The notes: generated by a model from the letters alone, not told the origin. A stretch of 64,000 bases of DNA from Ureibacillus manganicus DSM 26584 (GCF_000772945.1 NZ_JPVN01000015.1:44832-108831), one strand, 5' to 3'; counted from the first letter of the stretch, positions 9,298 through 17,334 are shown. A program made the numbers and translations.

Positions 9298-9587
9298 TGG
9301 CTACTTTATTTATAAATAAAGTAGCCATAAGGTGAAACTTCCATCAGTGGGGATTGATTAATCCCCGCTGATGGTTAGTTGGGGCCCACAGGACGTGGGT
9401 CATGCAGACGTTGCCACAGAGGCCAACACGATGTTGGTCATATCGCTGATGCTACAGGACGTAGCGCTTTCAGCGATATGTGGTGTTCTTAGTCTGCAAC
9501 CAATCGGGGTGTTAGCGTCCGATAACTCCTACCTATCATCTTGTTCTAATTTAATCTGGAGGTAGGAGTGTTACGGACGGTTACACC
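9298..9587. other. GC-rich multi-hairpin element (candidate structured RNA or repeat)
   Basis: The 376-base gap between the FusB-like and CD3324-like genes is almost wholly base-paired. A perfect 30-bp palindrome lies at 9298-9327. A stem CCATCAG/CTGATGG with inner GGGGATT/AATCCCC is at 9341-9374. CCCAC-aggac-GTGGG is at 9385-9399. GCAGAC (9404-9409) pairs with GTCTGC (9492-9497) and encloses nested stems, one with loop acgat and one with loop aggac. A long stem at 9508-9587 includes ACTCCTACCT/AGGTAGGAGT and CGTCCG/CGGACG. Base composition is clearly richer in GC than the flanks. Function and strand are unknown; I could not match it to a known RNA family. Confidence 0.6.
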
Positions 9588-9598
9588 GGGATAAAAAT

Positions 9599-9621
9599 AA
9601 GGTTGGTTTGGAACCAACCTT
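9599..9621 (-). terminator. Terminator of the CD3324-like gene
   Basis: AAGGTTGGTT pairs with AACCAACCTT around a 3-base loop. On the minus strand it is followed by ATTTTTATCCC. It begins directly after the stop codon at 9623. Confidence 0.75.
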
Positions 9622-9622
9622 G

Positions 9623-9886
9623 TTATTTCTTATAAACAATTTTTTTGATTGTTTCGATAGATAAACAAAATTCAACAGAAAGTACTTCTAAAGAAGTACC
9701 ATTTTTAAACATTGTTTTAAGCGTTTTATTTCGTTCATCTAATCTTTTACGTTCTCCAGAAGCGACTCCCCATTTTACTCTTTGTTCTTCTGGTTTTGGA
9801 ATATAAATTAAATCTCCTTGAACATAAGCTTGTAATTCTTCAAGTAGATGTTTCGGTAAAATATCATTTGCATTCACGTAACGCAT
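9623..9886 (-). CDS. CD3324-family small protein
   Basis: This 87-residue protein begins MRYVNANDILPKHLLEELQ, then YVQGDLIYIPKPE and RVKWGVASGERKRLDERNK. It ends with a helix-turn-helix-like stretch LEVLSVEFCLSIETIKKIV. This pattern fits the CD3324 family of small putative DNA-binding proteins in Firmicutes; no role is established. The ribosome site AAAGGAGAG precedes the ATG. It is flanked on both sides by large inverted-repeat structures, which is unusual for this stretch. Confidence 0.65.
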   Translation of the reverse strand: MRYVNANDILPKHLLEELQAYVQGDLIYIPKPEEQRVKWGVASGERKRLDERNKTLKTMFKNGTSLEVLSVEFCLSIETIKKIVYKK

Positions 9887-9921
9887 TGGAACTCTCCTTT
9901 ACTTAAATAAATAAGCTAAGG

Positions 9922-10013
9922 GCAAAGCGTTCATGAATAATTGACGTTTACTTGGCGATGATTTACATTAACTATCTCATACAAAGTATCGCCATATTAT
10001 TCATAGGCTTTGC
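9922..10013. repeat. Long imperfect inverted repeat
   Basis: Three pairs of arms nest in order. GCAAAGC (9922-9928) pairs with GCTTTGC (10007-10013). ATGAATAAT (9933-9941) pairs with ATTATTCAT (9996-10004). GGCGAT (9954-9959) pairs with ATCGCC (9988-9993). The whole 92 bases could fold as one long hairpin. It lies upstream of the CD3324-like gene and after no known stop, so a MITE-like remnant or a repeated palindromic element is more likely than a terminator. Confidence 0.55.
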
Positions 10014-10093
10014 ATGAGTTCTTCCAGTAGATGGCACATTGGATTTATGAGCCATTTCATCACATCCTTCTAAAACATTCTACATTTCCTATT

Positions 10094-11071
10094 CTATGAA
10101 AATCCATCGCTATTATCAATAATGAAGCAGCTTCCTATTGTTTTTTTACAGTATCGTTTGATTGCCGCTACTTCATTTGATATTTCTTCTGCTTTTTCAA
10201 ATTGACGTTGTCTATTGGTTAATACAGCAATCGACAATGACATAATTGAGAGGTTTTCCATTTCACCCGATCTTCCTTTTATTTTAAAATTAGGATCTGA
10301 TAGGTGTCTAGGATTGTAGAAATCAACGATTGTTTCGTCAAATTCTTTAATGATATTCTCACAGATTGGTTCTATATTGTAATGTGGGATAAGCGCCATA
10401 AAATCATCCCCTCCAATATGCCCTAGAAAATCTCCATTGTGGAGAACATGTCTTTTTAATATATCAGTTAAATGTAAGAGAATTTGATCGCCTTTATTGA
10501 ATCCGTATAGATCATTGTAAGTTTTAAAGTAGTCTAAGTCGAAATAGAGTATACTAAATTGTTCCAATAAAACTGCTTTCGCAAGAGTTTGATGGATTAA
10601 GTGATTTCCAGGTAAATTACTTAACGGATTGAGAAAACTAGCAAATTCAACTTGAATTTCGACGAATTTCATTAATAATGCACGAATACTAACAACACCA
10701 ATAAACTTATCGTCTTTTGTTACAATCACATCATCATAGAGGTCTTCTTCTTCTCGTTCCATCGCTAAGCGACTCACCTCTGTAATCGATTGGTAATAAT
10801 CAACGATGAGCGGATCATTTTTTGCAAGAAGTTTACTTTCTCTACCCATATATAGGTTATACCCATATAGGGTACCGATTTTTTGATAAAAATGTGTTCT
10901 TGTAATATGCGCAACTGGTTTCTCATGATGTACGACAACTAAGCCTCGAATATCAGGATTATCCGTAAAAAGTTTGTCTACTTCTTTGTTCTTCACAAAA
11001 GGTTCAATAAACGGAACTTTCTTTACGATTCCCCCTATATTTGTTGCTACTTCACCTATTTTCGTAACCAT
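10094..11071 (-). CDS. CBS-GGDEF protein, putative diguanylate cyclase
   Basis: This 325-residue cytosolic protein has a CBS-like sensor pair at about residues 25-140 and a GGDEF domain at about 150-320. The domain contains DLDYFKTYNDLYGFNKGD, and the signature is GGDDF (residues 220-224) instead of GGDEF/GGEEF, preceded by GHI where Arg-x is usual. It may make cyclic-di-GMP from GTP or act as a degenerate GTP-binding sensor. The ATG is preceded by AAGGTGAG lying in the 9-base gap after the EAL gene. EAL-CBS-GGDEF single proteins are known in Bacillales, so this looks like a split version. Confidence 0.82.
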   Translation of the reverse strand: MVTKIGEVATNIGGIVKKVPFIEPFVKNKEVDKLFTDNPDIRGLVVVHHEKPVAHITRTHFYQKIGTLYGYNLYMGRESKLLAKNDPLIVDYYQSITEVSRLAMEREEEDLYDDVIVTKDDKFIGVVSIRALLMKFVEIQVEFASFLNPLSNLPGNHLIHQTLAKAVLLEQFSILYFDLDYFKTYNDLYGFNKGDQILLHLTDILKRHVLHNGDFLGHIGGDDFMALIPHYNIEPICENIIKEFDETIVDFYNPRHLSDPNFKIKGRSGEMENLSIMSLSIAVLTNRQRQFEKAEEISNEVAAIKRYCKKTIGSCFIIDNSDGFS

Positions 11072-11080
11072 TTTCTCACC

Positions 11081-11953
11081 TTATTTTACTGGTATATTTT
11101 TCGAATTTGGAATACTCCCGAGCTTTATCTCTTGATTTGGTCTACCTAACGCATATCCTTGAGCATATTGAATTCCTACAGACTGAAGATAGTTTAGTTC
11201 TTCTAATCGTTCAATCCCCTCAGCGATTATTTTTGTTTTAGATTGTTCTGCAAATTCATGTATTAATGAAACCAGGCTTTGTCCAGCTTCATTTTGATCG
11301 ATATTTTGAATAAGTGATCGGTCTAATTTTATAAACTCTGGCTTTAAATAAATTAATGTCTTTAAACTGTTGTACCCCGAACCAACATCATCAATCGCGA
11401 TTCGATAACCTTGTTTTCGATAATGGGATAATACTCGTTTAAATTCATTAAAATCTGTAACTGCACTTCGCTCAGTCAATTCAAAAACAACTTGCTCCGG
11501 TTGAATCCCTAATTCTTTAATAAACTTAAATGTTTCGCCACTATGATAATTTTTATCTAACAAAACATGTGGATGGATGTTAATGAACAAATTAAAGTTT
11601 TGACCATTTTGGGAATTGATTCGTTCAGTGAATCTTTTTAACGATAAGTTTCTACAAAATTGTTCAAATGGAAAGACTATATTTGTTTGTCCTACAAATT
11701 CATAAAAATGATCTGTACTATCAAAAAGAACGCATTGTAATGGTCTATTCAATGCTTCAAAGGCAAAAGTATCTCCATTTTGAATATTAACGATCGGTTG
11801 AAAATATGTTTGCATCGATTCATTCTTGATAATTTTTATTAATTCTTTATACCTTTTAAAGTAGATTAGTTCCCCGTGTTTACGTTGGATTCTATGCTTA
11901 AAATAGGAAAATAGGTTAAGTGTATTTACACCACTAAATAGGACTGACTTCAT
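11081..11953 (-). CDS. EAL-domain cyclic-di-GMP phosphodiesterase
   Basis: This 290-residue protein is a single EAL domain (about residues 35-275). It should hydrolyse cyclic-di-GMP to pGpG. The catalytic motifs look intact: EALNR (66-70), NxHP-type NIHPHVL, ELTERS, IDDVGSGYNSL, KLDRSL, IAEGIE and the terminal QGYALGRP. No membrane segment or signal peptide is visible. AAGGAG stands 5 bases before the ATG. It is co-transcribed with the GGDEF gene 9 bases downstream. Confidence 0.9.
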   Translation of the reverse strand: MKSVLFSGVNTLNLFSYFKHRIQRKHGELIYFKRYKELIKIIKNESMQTYFQPIVNIQNGDTFAFEALNRPLQCVLFDSTDHFYEFVGQTNIVFPFEQFCRNLSLKRFTERINSQNGQNFNLFINIHPHVLLDKNYHSGETFKFIKELGIQPEQVVFELTERSAVTDFNEFKRVLSHYRKQGYRIAIDDVGSGYNSLKTLIYLKPEFIKLDRSLIQNIDQNEAGQSLVSLIHEFAEQSKTKIIAEGIERLEELNYLQSVGIQYAQGYALGRPNQEIKLGSIPNSKNIPVK

Positions 11954-12108
11954 AATTTCTCCTTAATTTAAAGGGATTATTACCTATATTAGTATTCTAT
12001 TATTAACTCGGTATTAATTTTCCATTAACCTTTGTAAACGAGTTATTTGTTCATATACAAATTTTGAGGAAAAATAACTAGTGCAATAATTTCCTTATAC
12101 ATAAAACA

Positions 12109-12136
12109 ATCCTCGAAGATAAATACTTCAAGGATT
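12109..12136 (-). terminator. Terminator of the ABC-F gene
   Basis: AATCCT-GAAG and CTTC-AGGATT pair around a short loop. On the minus strand the stem is followed by GTTTTATG. It lies just after the stop at 12144. Confidence 0.65.
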
Positions 12137-12143
12137 TTATCTT

Positions 12144-13787
12144 TTATAAATTTTTCAACTGATTAATCTGTTTTGTTAGCTCGTTAAACTTTTTGTCTAG
12201 TTCTATATATTGTGGATCATTCGATGTCATGAAACTTAGTTTACCTAACACTTCCTGGCGTTCTGTTTCAAGTTTTAAAAGTAATTCTTTCAAATCATTA
12301 ATTGAGCTTGATTCTGTTGATTTCTGCATGAATCTTTTTATCTTGTGATTTTGAATTTCAAGTTTGCTATTAGTTATTTTCTCAACAAAATAACGGTCAT
12401 GAGAAACAACTAGTAAAGTACCATTGTAATGTGTTAATGTTTCTTCAAGCTGTTCGCGTGATGGTAAATCTAAATGATTCGTTGGTTCATCTAAGATTAG
12501 TACGTCTTTTTCATCTAGGATGAAAGCCATCAACTTACATTTAACTCTTTCTCCCAAACTCATATGATATATAGGTAATGTCCATGCCGACTTTTCAAAA
12601 CCTAATCTTTTCATTAAATTCCGGACTTTCCCTTTTTCCTCATAAGAATCACGATAAAATAATTGCTCAGGAGTTTTCTCAAGAGGTAGATCAAATACAT
12701 CTTGAGTTAAATAGCCAATGTTTACAGAAGGCGAAACCCAAATCTCTCCTTCCCCCTTTTCCTGTCCCATAATCATTTTAATAAGTGTTGATTTACCACT
12801 TCCATTTGGACCGATAAGCGCTACTTTTTCACCATGCAAAATAGTAAAGTTACCATTTTCGAATAGAACTTCATTATTAAAAGTCTTTTTTAATCGTTTC
12901 ACTTCTAAAAACCGTTTTCCACGCTTCTTATTTGTATTTAACGTAAATTCAACATCGTAATTATCTTCTACAGGATCTACTTTAGATTTTTCCAATTCTT
13001 TTTCCAGGCGTTTCTTCTTTGATTTAATTTGGGAGTCTGTTCTTTTTGCCTTCACACGATAAAACTCTTTAAATCCTTCTTTTTTAGTTGATTCTGCATG
13101 AGCTTTTTGTGACCAGTTGGATAAATTATTAATTTGCGACTCGATTGTTTCAATCATTTTTTGTTGTTTTTCATAAGCTCTTTGTTGCGATAACCTTCTC
13201 TTTTCTCTTTCCTTCATATATTCCGTATAATTACCGGAATGTTCAATTAGATTTCTATTTTCAATGGACCATATTTTAGTTACAACTTTATCTAAAAAGT
13301 ATCTGTCGTGGGATACAAGTATAATTGTACCTTTATAATGCTTTATTTGATTGATAAGTAATTCAGTACTTTCTTCATCTAGATGATTTGTAGGTTCATC
13401 TAAAAATAGAAGGTTTGAAGGTGACCCAAAGCCATTTGCAAGCCGCGCTTTTAGTTTTTCACCACCGCTAAGTTGATGGTAATCATTTGTTGGCACATGC
13501 CATTTCGACAACAGTGTAGCTTCAGAGGTTGAAACTTCCAAAGAATCATATCTCTGTGTCTCTTGTTCAACATAAGAAATTTTTATATTATCCTGCATCC
13601 AATGCAAATAGCCTTTTGTTGGTTGCAATTCCCCTGATAATAACTTCAATAAAGTGGATTTTCCAGCACCGTTTTTACCAATTATTCCAATGATATCACC
13701 TTGGTGGACTGTACCCGTAAACATTTCAAATAAACTTATATCATTTACATCAAATTGTAACTCTTGTAATTTCAATAATTCTTTCAA
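12144..13787 (-). CDS. ABC-F ATPase, antibiotic-resistance (ribosome protection) type
   Basis: This protein of about 547 residues has two ABC domains and no membrane segments. The first domain has [21 protein letters not shown] and DEPTNHLD. The linker (about 205-290) is rich in Lys/Glu. The second has [20 protein letters not shown] and DEPTNHLD. A charged C-terminal helix ends the protein. The closest family feel is VmlR/Vga/Lsa, factors that free ribosomes from lincosamides, streptogramin A or pleuromutilins. I choose TTG at 13787 with AAGGGA about 9 bases upstream. The longer in-frame ATG at 13859 would be translated through a transcription terminator in the leader and has no ribosome site. 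Confidence 0.85.
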   Translation of the reverse strand: MKELLKLQELQFDVNDISLFEMFTGTVHQGDIIGIIGKNGAGKSTLLKLLSGELQPTKGYLHWMQDNIKISYVEQETQRYDSLEVSTSEATLLSKWHVPTNDYHQLSGGEKLKARLANGFGSPSNLLFLDEPTNHLDEESTELLINQIKHYKGTIILVSHDRYFLDKVVTKIWSIENRNLIEHSGNYTEYMKEREKRRLSQQRAYEKQQKMIETIESQINNLSNWSQKAHAESTKKEGFKEFYRVKAKRTDSQIKSKKKRLEKELEKSKVDPVEDNYDVEFTLNTNKKRGKRFLEVKRLKKTFNNEVLFENGNFTILHGEKVALIGPNGSGKSTLIKMIMGQEKGEGEIWVSPSVNIGYLTQDVFDLPLEKTPEQLFYRDSYEEKGKVRNLMKRLGFEKSAWTLPIYHMSLGERVKCKLMAFILDEKDVLILDEPTNHLDLPSREQLEETLTHYNGTLLVVSHDRYFVEKITNSKLEIQNHKIKRFMQKSTESSSINDLKELLLKLETERQEVLGKLSFMTSNDPQYIELDKKFNELTKQINQLKNL

Positions 13788-13813
13788 ATCTTTCGTTCCC
13801 TTCTTAGGGAGAT

Positions 13814-13997
13814 AAAAAAATCCTCCCGATTTTTCGGAAGGATTAGCCTTTGGTTTCATGATAAATAAAGCTATCTTTCGTAAAAGATAACTTAGTAAAT
13901 ATAGAAAATGGGCAGACTAATCCTATTTTTTGTTTGAAATAATTTTTTCTATTTCAAAAACGTAAAAAATAAGATTATTTATCCATTGTCCACCCAT
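13814..13997 (-). promoter_or_regulatory. Transcription attenuator in the ABC-F leader
   Basis: A terminator at 13819-13844 (AATCCT-CCGA / TCGG-AGGATT, followed by a 7-base T run) lies before the TTG start. Upstream, AGGATTAG (minus strand, 13917-13924) is exactly complementary to CTAATCCT (13839-13846), the terminator's 5' arm, and could act as antiterminator. Directly next to it GTCTGCCCAT (13908-13917) can pair with ATGGGTGGAC (13988-13997). These are mutually exclusive folds, plus possible leader ORFs. Such drug-responsive attenuation is known for vmlR-, msr- and erm-type genes; here it is inferred. Confidence 0.72.
13923..13997 (-). CDS. Candidate leader peptide of the ABC-F gene
   Basis: The ATG at 13997 opens a 24-codon ORF (MGGQWINNLIFYVFE...) that spans the 5' arm of the anti-antiterminator stem and ends at 13923, beside the antiterminator strand. 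AAGGGA is only about 2 bases upstream of the ATG, which is tight. A three-codon alternative, MDK (ATG at 13986, stop at 13975), also exists. A ribosome stalled by a drug on either would change the leader fold. Whether either is translated is unknown. Confidence 0.35.
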   Translation of the reverse strand: MGGQWINNLIFYVFEIEKIISNKK

Positions 13998-14023
13998 CTT
14001 CCCTTCATTCAATAATTAAGAAC

Positions 14024-14052
14024 AGTGTAACATATTCACATTTATGTGTGAA
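14024..14052 (-). promoter_or_regulatory. Predicted sigma-A promoter of the ABC-F gene
   Basis: On the minus strand a -35 TTCACA (14047-14052) and a -10 TACACT (14024-14029) are separated by 17 bases. Transcription would start near 14017, giving a leader of about 230 bases that contains the attenuator. It overlaps the gap just after the upstream gene's stop. Confidence 0.5.
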
Positions 14053-14053
14053 G

Positions 14054-15055
14054 TTACTCTTTTAACCATTCAATAACGGTTGCTGCCCAAGTATAACCTG
14101 TACCTGCTGAAACTGTTACTATTATATCGCCTTTGTTTAGTCGATTTTCTTTCTCTGCCAAATATAACCCGTAGCAAGGGTCTAAAGCTGACATGTGACC
14201 ATATTGATGTAAATAGATTGATTGATCTTCAGTTAGCCCCAAAGCTGTAAGTAACTCTAAATACATTGAGCGTTTTGTATGAAGAGGTAACAGCATTTTT
14301 ATATCCTCTAATTTCTTACCGCTCTTCTCTAAAGATTTAGTAATTGCTTTTATAAAGTTTGGCATCGATACAGGGTCCAGCCTCTCCTTCATACTCATTG
14401 GATTTGGAACATCTAAAAAGTGCATCTTCTCATCTAGAACTTCTTTACTTACTGGATATACAGATCCCCCACCTGGAACTAAAACATCTTGTGAAAACGA
14501 TCCATCTGTCATAATGAAGGAATCTAGTATTCTAGACTTTGTTGCATTTCTAGTAATTAAAGCTGCAGCACCACCGTCCGCAAAATTAAACATAAATCTC
14601 GATCTTGGATTATCATAATTTATTAGCTGAGATTCTTTTGATCCACCTACGAGCAAGATGTTCTGTATGCTTTGGTCTGACACGAGCATGTCTTTTGCCA
14701 CTTTTAACGCAATTGGAAAGCATGAGCTAACATTCATTAGCTCAAATGCATAAGCATTTGTTGCTTCTAATTCATGTTGTATTTTTGAGGATGCTGTCCA
14801 TACTTGATAATCTTTAAAAGGACTCCCAAAGTAAATTATTACATCAATACTTTTAGGATCAACGGTCTTCAGTATGTTCCTTACTGCCAATACAGCTAAA
14901 TCCGACGCGTGAACTGAGTCAGGTGCTACTCTTTTTTCAGTTAAACCAAACTTTTCAATAATTACGTTTTCTGGAATACCTGTTAGATGTTCAAGATCTT
15001 TTGCGCGTACGATTATTTCTGGTTCATATATACTTGTTTGTTCTACCCCTATCAT
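14054..15055 (-). CDS. 3-oxoacyl-ACP synthase III-like (KAS III family) enzyme
   Basis: This 333-residue thiolase-fold protein of FabH size has the nucleophile Cys112 in MNVSSCFPIAL. The usual His-Asn pair (HQAN ... GNTSA) is altered. His259 sits in PLHTKRS, and the Asn site reads YGHMSALDP with His287. The C-terminus has GDIIVTVSAGTGYTWAA. It probably catalyses a Claisen-type condensation, but not standard fatty acid initiation; the substrate is unknown. Its ATG overlaps the acyl-CoA ligase stop by 4 bases, so the ligase likely supplies its acyl-CoA. Confidence 0.75.
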   Translation of the reverse strand: MIGVEQTSIYEPEIIVRAKDLEHLTGIPENVIIEKFGLTEKRVAPDSVHASDLAVLAVRNILKTVDPKSIDVIIYFGSPFKDYQVWTASSKIQHELEATNAYAFELMNVSSCFPIALKVAKDMLVSDQSIQNILLVGGSKESQLINYDNPRSRFMFNFADGGAAALITRNATKSRILDSFIMTDGSFSQDVLVPGGGSVYPVSKEVLDEKMHFLDVPNPMSMKERLDPVSMPNFIKAITKSLEKSGKKLEDIKMLLPLHTKRSMYLELLTALGLTEDQSIYLHQYGHMSALDPCYGLYLAEKENRLNKGDIIVTVSAGTGYTWAATVIEWLKE

Positions 15056-16557
15056 TTCAGCTCCACCTTTTTGTTATATTGTTGTTGCATTAATTTTTTG
15101 TCTAATTTCCCTGTAGCATTTTTCGGTAGTTCGTCTAAAAATATAATTCGTTTGGGCACTTTGTATTTTGCTAGCTTACTACTACAATAATTTTGAATAT
15201 GTTCTTCCAAAATACTTTGACCTTCCCTTATTGAAGCAATCGCAATTGGTACTTCGCCCCATTTTTCGTCATGAATTCCTATGACTGCCACTTCATTTAT
15301 TTCCTTAATTTCTCCAATCACTTGCTCTACTTCTAATGGATATATATTTTCTCCCCCGGAAATGATCATGTCCTTTTTTCGACCAGCAATATAGATATAA
15401 CCTTCCTTATCTTTATAAGCTAGGTCTCCAGTATAAAACCAACCATTTATAATTGCTTCGGCTGTTTTTTCAGGTAATCCCCAATATTCTTTAAAGATAT
15501 TTCCACCTCTTATGACTAATTCTCCAACTTCCCCTTGCTTAACGGATTTCCCGTTATCATCAACAAGGTCAATATCACAAAACATTACAGGTTTGCCAAT
15601 AGACCCTACTTTCCTTTTATAATCTTCTTTCGAAAGCATAAATACGGTTGGTGATGTTTCGGTCATTCCAAATCCTTGGTAAAGAGGTATACCCTTTTCA
15701 TGATATTCTTGTATCAATTCCACAGGACATGGTGCTCCACCGCTACAAAACACACGCACTGATGTGAAATCTGTTTGATGGAATGTTTCTTCGTTTAGTA
15801 ACGCATTAAAAATAGTTGGCACACCCATCATTACTGTTACCTGTAAATCATCAATAATCTTCAATACTTGTTTTGGATCGAACTTTCCTGGAACGATGAC
15901 AGTTCCACCAGAAAGGAAAGTAGGAAATGCAAATAATCCAATTCCTCCAATATGAAACAATGGGAGTATTACTAAACAATTATCGGAAGATGTAAGGTCA
16001 AGTGCATATTGGTTATTGAGTGCATTCCAAAACATATTCTCTTGAGTTAAGACTGCGCCCTTTGGTTTTCCTGTCGTACCAGATGTATAACAAATAATAT
16101 AAGGATCGTTTGGACTACTACTATCACTAATTGGATTTTCCATTTGGAATAGTGTATAACCATCTTCAAACGTATGTGTACTTTCAAAAGAAACTAATTG
16201 GTTTAATTGATTAAATAAAGGCTCTAATTCCCTTTCAAAAAGAATGGCTTTAGCTCCGCTATCCTCGATTTGATAGGCTAATTCAGCGGTACTTAGTCGA
16301 ATATTTAATGGTACAGCAACTAAACCTAACTGTGCAGTTGCAAAATATGTTATAAAATACTCTATCCGATTTTGTGATAGTATTGCTATTCGATCACCTT
16401 TATGAAGAAGTAACTTATGATGAAGAAATGCAGCTACTCTATTAATTTCTTGTAATAGTTCTTGGTAAGTAAATTCTCTATCTCCACCTATTAAAGCAAC
16501 TCTATTCGGAGTAATATAAGCTCTTTTACGAATCCAATATGTAATGCTCTTTTCCAT
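15052..16557 (-). CDS. Acyl-CoA synthetase (AMP-forming ligase)
   Basis: This 501-residue ANL-superfamily adenylating enzyme activates a carboxylic acid to acyl-AMP and then acyl-CoA. The P-loop is YTSGTTGKPKGA, followed by YQGFGMTETSPT (A5), GWFYTGDLAYKD and GRKKDMIISGGENIYP (hinge), and the C-terminal catalytic lysine in PKNATGKLDKK. It resembles MenE and medium/long-chain acyl-CoA ligases; no menaquinone genes are near. The ATG at 16557 has GAGGGGG upstream; a TTG five codons earlier overlaps that site and is rejected. First gene of a two-gene operon with the KAS III-like enzyme. Confidence 0.85.
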   Translation of the reverse strand: MEKSITYWIRKRAYITPNRVALIGGDREFTYQELLQEINRVAAFLHHKLLLHKGDRIAILSQNRIEYFITYFATAQLGLVAVPLNIRLSTAELAYQIEDSGAKAILFERELEPLFNQLNQLVSFESTHTFEDGYTLFQMENPISDSSSPNDPYIICYTSGTTGKPKGAVLTQENMFWNALNNQYALDLTSSDNCLVILPLFHIGGIGLFAFPTFLSGGTVIVPGKFDPKQVLKIIDDLQVTVMMGVPTIFNALLNEETFHQTDFTSVRVFCSGGAPCPVELIQEYHEKGIPLYQGFGMTETSPTVFMLSKEDYKRKVGSIGKPVMFCDIDLVDDNGKSVKQGEVGELVIRGGNIFKEYWGLPEKTAEAIINGWFYTGDLAYKDKEGYIYIAGRKKDMIISGGENIYPLEVEQVIGEIKEINEVAVIGIHDEKWGEVPIAIASIREGQSILEEHIQNYCSSKLAKYKVPKRIIFLDELPKNATGKLDKKLMQQQYNKKVELK

Positions 16558-16846
16558 CTTTTTCCCCCTCAAAGTAGATAATCTAGTATATTTTTAAATA
16601 AAATAAAAATGACTTATCTTAATCGTCGACAAGTCACTCATAGTTGAAGGTTTTAGTTATTTAAATGATGTTCTTCAGTATCATATATTTCTATTAGTTC
16701 TTTCACAAAATCAATCGAGTGTTCAAAGTACTCTAAAGCCCCTCTTTGATATTGCAAATTGTTCAGCCCCTATAAATATTGATCCATACTATATGTATTT
16801 CTTTATAGAAATTTAAATTCCTTCTAATTCCTTACATAAAAAAGAA
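16558..16846. other. Intergenic stretch without a convincing gene
   Basis: This is AT-rich DNA between the ligase start and the terminator at 16847. The only coding-like piece is a minus-strand frame of about 35 codons beginning TTG CAA TAT CAA near 16757 and ending in EEHHLNN near 16655, with AGGGG upstream. It has no recognised family and a stop immediately before it. I treat it as unproven. Confidence 0.3.
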
Positions 16847-16867
16847 GCCCGGAATATTATTCCGGGC
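16847..16867 (-). terminator. Strong terminator downstream of two small ORFs
   Basis: GCCCGGAAT pairs perfectly with ATTCCGGGC around a 3-base loop, extended by GAAG/CTTC. The minus strand then reads CTTTTTTATG. No long gene ends here, so it implies a short transcript from 16.9-17.2 kb, or read-through from the FtsX permease gene. Confidence 0.85.
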
Positions 16868-16912
16868 AGCTTCACTCATCCTCCATGATTTTTCACCCTC
16901 AATTAAACATAA

Positions 16913-16963
16913 TTACTTATCGTATAATATGCTTTTGTTGAAAGTGCTTGGCGGGTTGTTCAT
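16913..16963 (-). CDS. Candidate 16-residue peptide ORF
   Basis: The ATG at 16963 is preceded by an excellent AGGAGG 8 bases away. It encodes MNNPPSTFNKSILYDK and then stops. There is no signal peptide. It lies 64 bases downstream of the 52-residue ORF and upstream of a strong terminator. The ribosome site is the only real support; the peptide is not recognised. Confidence 0.3.
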   Translation of the reverse strand: MNNPPSTFNKSILYDK

Positions 16964-17027
16964 GACAAATCCCTCCTGTACTTCATTTCGGATAAAGTGA
17001 ATGTGATTCACAAAATCCTAAATGATG

Positions 17028-17186
17028 TTACCAGTGATGTGCTTTCGCATTACTCCTCAAAATCTGGTTTGACAGAGAAACCTCTGTTCGACCATTTATA
17101 AGAGACTTTTGCTTTCGTGGCTTTTGGTAATTACGGCCACGTTCTTGAGCTCTAGGATTAAAATGCCCTGGACCACTCACTGCCAC
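17028..17186 (-). CDS. Candidate small basic protein (52 residues) under a forespore-like promoter
   Basis: A GTG at 17186, with GGAG 6 bases upstream, opens a 52-residue, strongly basic and polar ORF: VAVSGPGHFNPRAQERGR, then QKPRKQKS, ending NAKAHHW. It has no hydrophobic segment. A GTG two codons later is an alternative start. A sigma-F/G-like promoter lies about 40 bases upstream and a strong terminator closes the unit. Size, charge and promoter resemble minor small acid-soluble spore proteins, but I cannot assign it to a known SASP family. Confidence 0.4.
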   Translation of the reverse strand: MAVSGPGHFNPRAQERGRNYQKPRKQKSLINGRTEVSLSNQILRSNAKAHHW

Positions 17187-17228
17187 TCACCTCTCCATCA
17201 TTTTGGATTTCTATTGCGAAACCGTAAT

Positions 17229-17257
17229 TAGTATGAGAAATACAAGTTCATTTATAC
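17229..17257 (-). promoter_or_regulatory. Sigma-F/sigma-G-like promoter
   Basis: On the minus strand GTATA (17253-17257) and CATACTA (17229-17235) are separated by 17 bases. These fit the forespore consensus GNATR and CATNNTA. The start point would be near 17221, upstream of the 52-residue ORF. A match this short can occur by chance. Confidence 0.35.
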
Positions 17258-17334
17258 TCAAGATACTTTAGAAAAAAATTTTTGAACCTTCGAATATTCT
17301 TAATGATTATTTTTCAATATAAATGAGTTGTTAT

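Noticed and set aside
9371..9565. Plus-strand ORF of 64 codons
   Set aside because: It lies inside the multi-hairpin element, has no ribosome site, and its sequence reflects the repeated stems.
13788..13859. N-terminal extension of the ABC-F protein from the ATG at 13859
   Set aside because: These 24 codons run through a terminator stem with a T run, have no ribosome site, and do not resemble the ABC-F N-terminus, which starts at the TTG at 13787.
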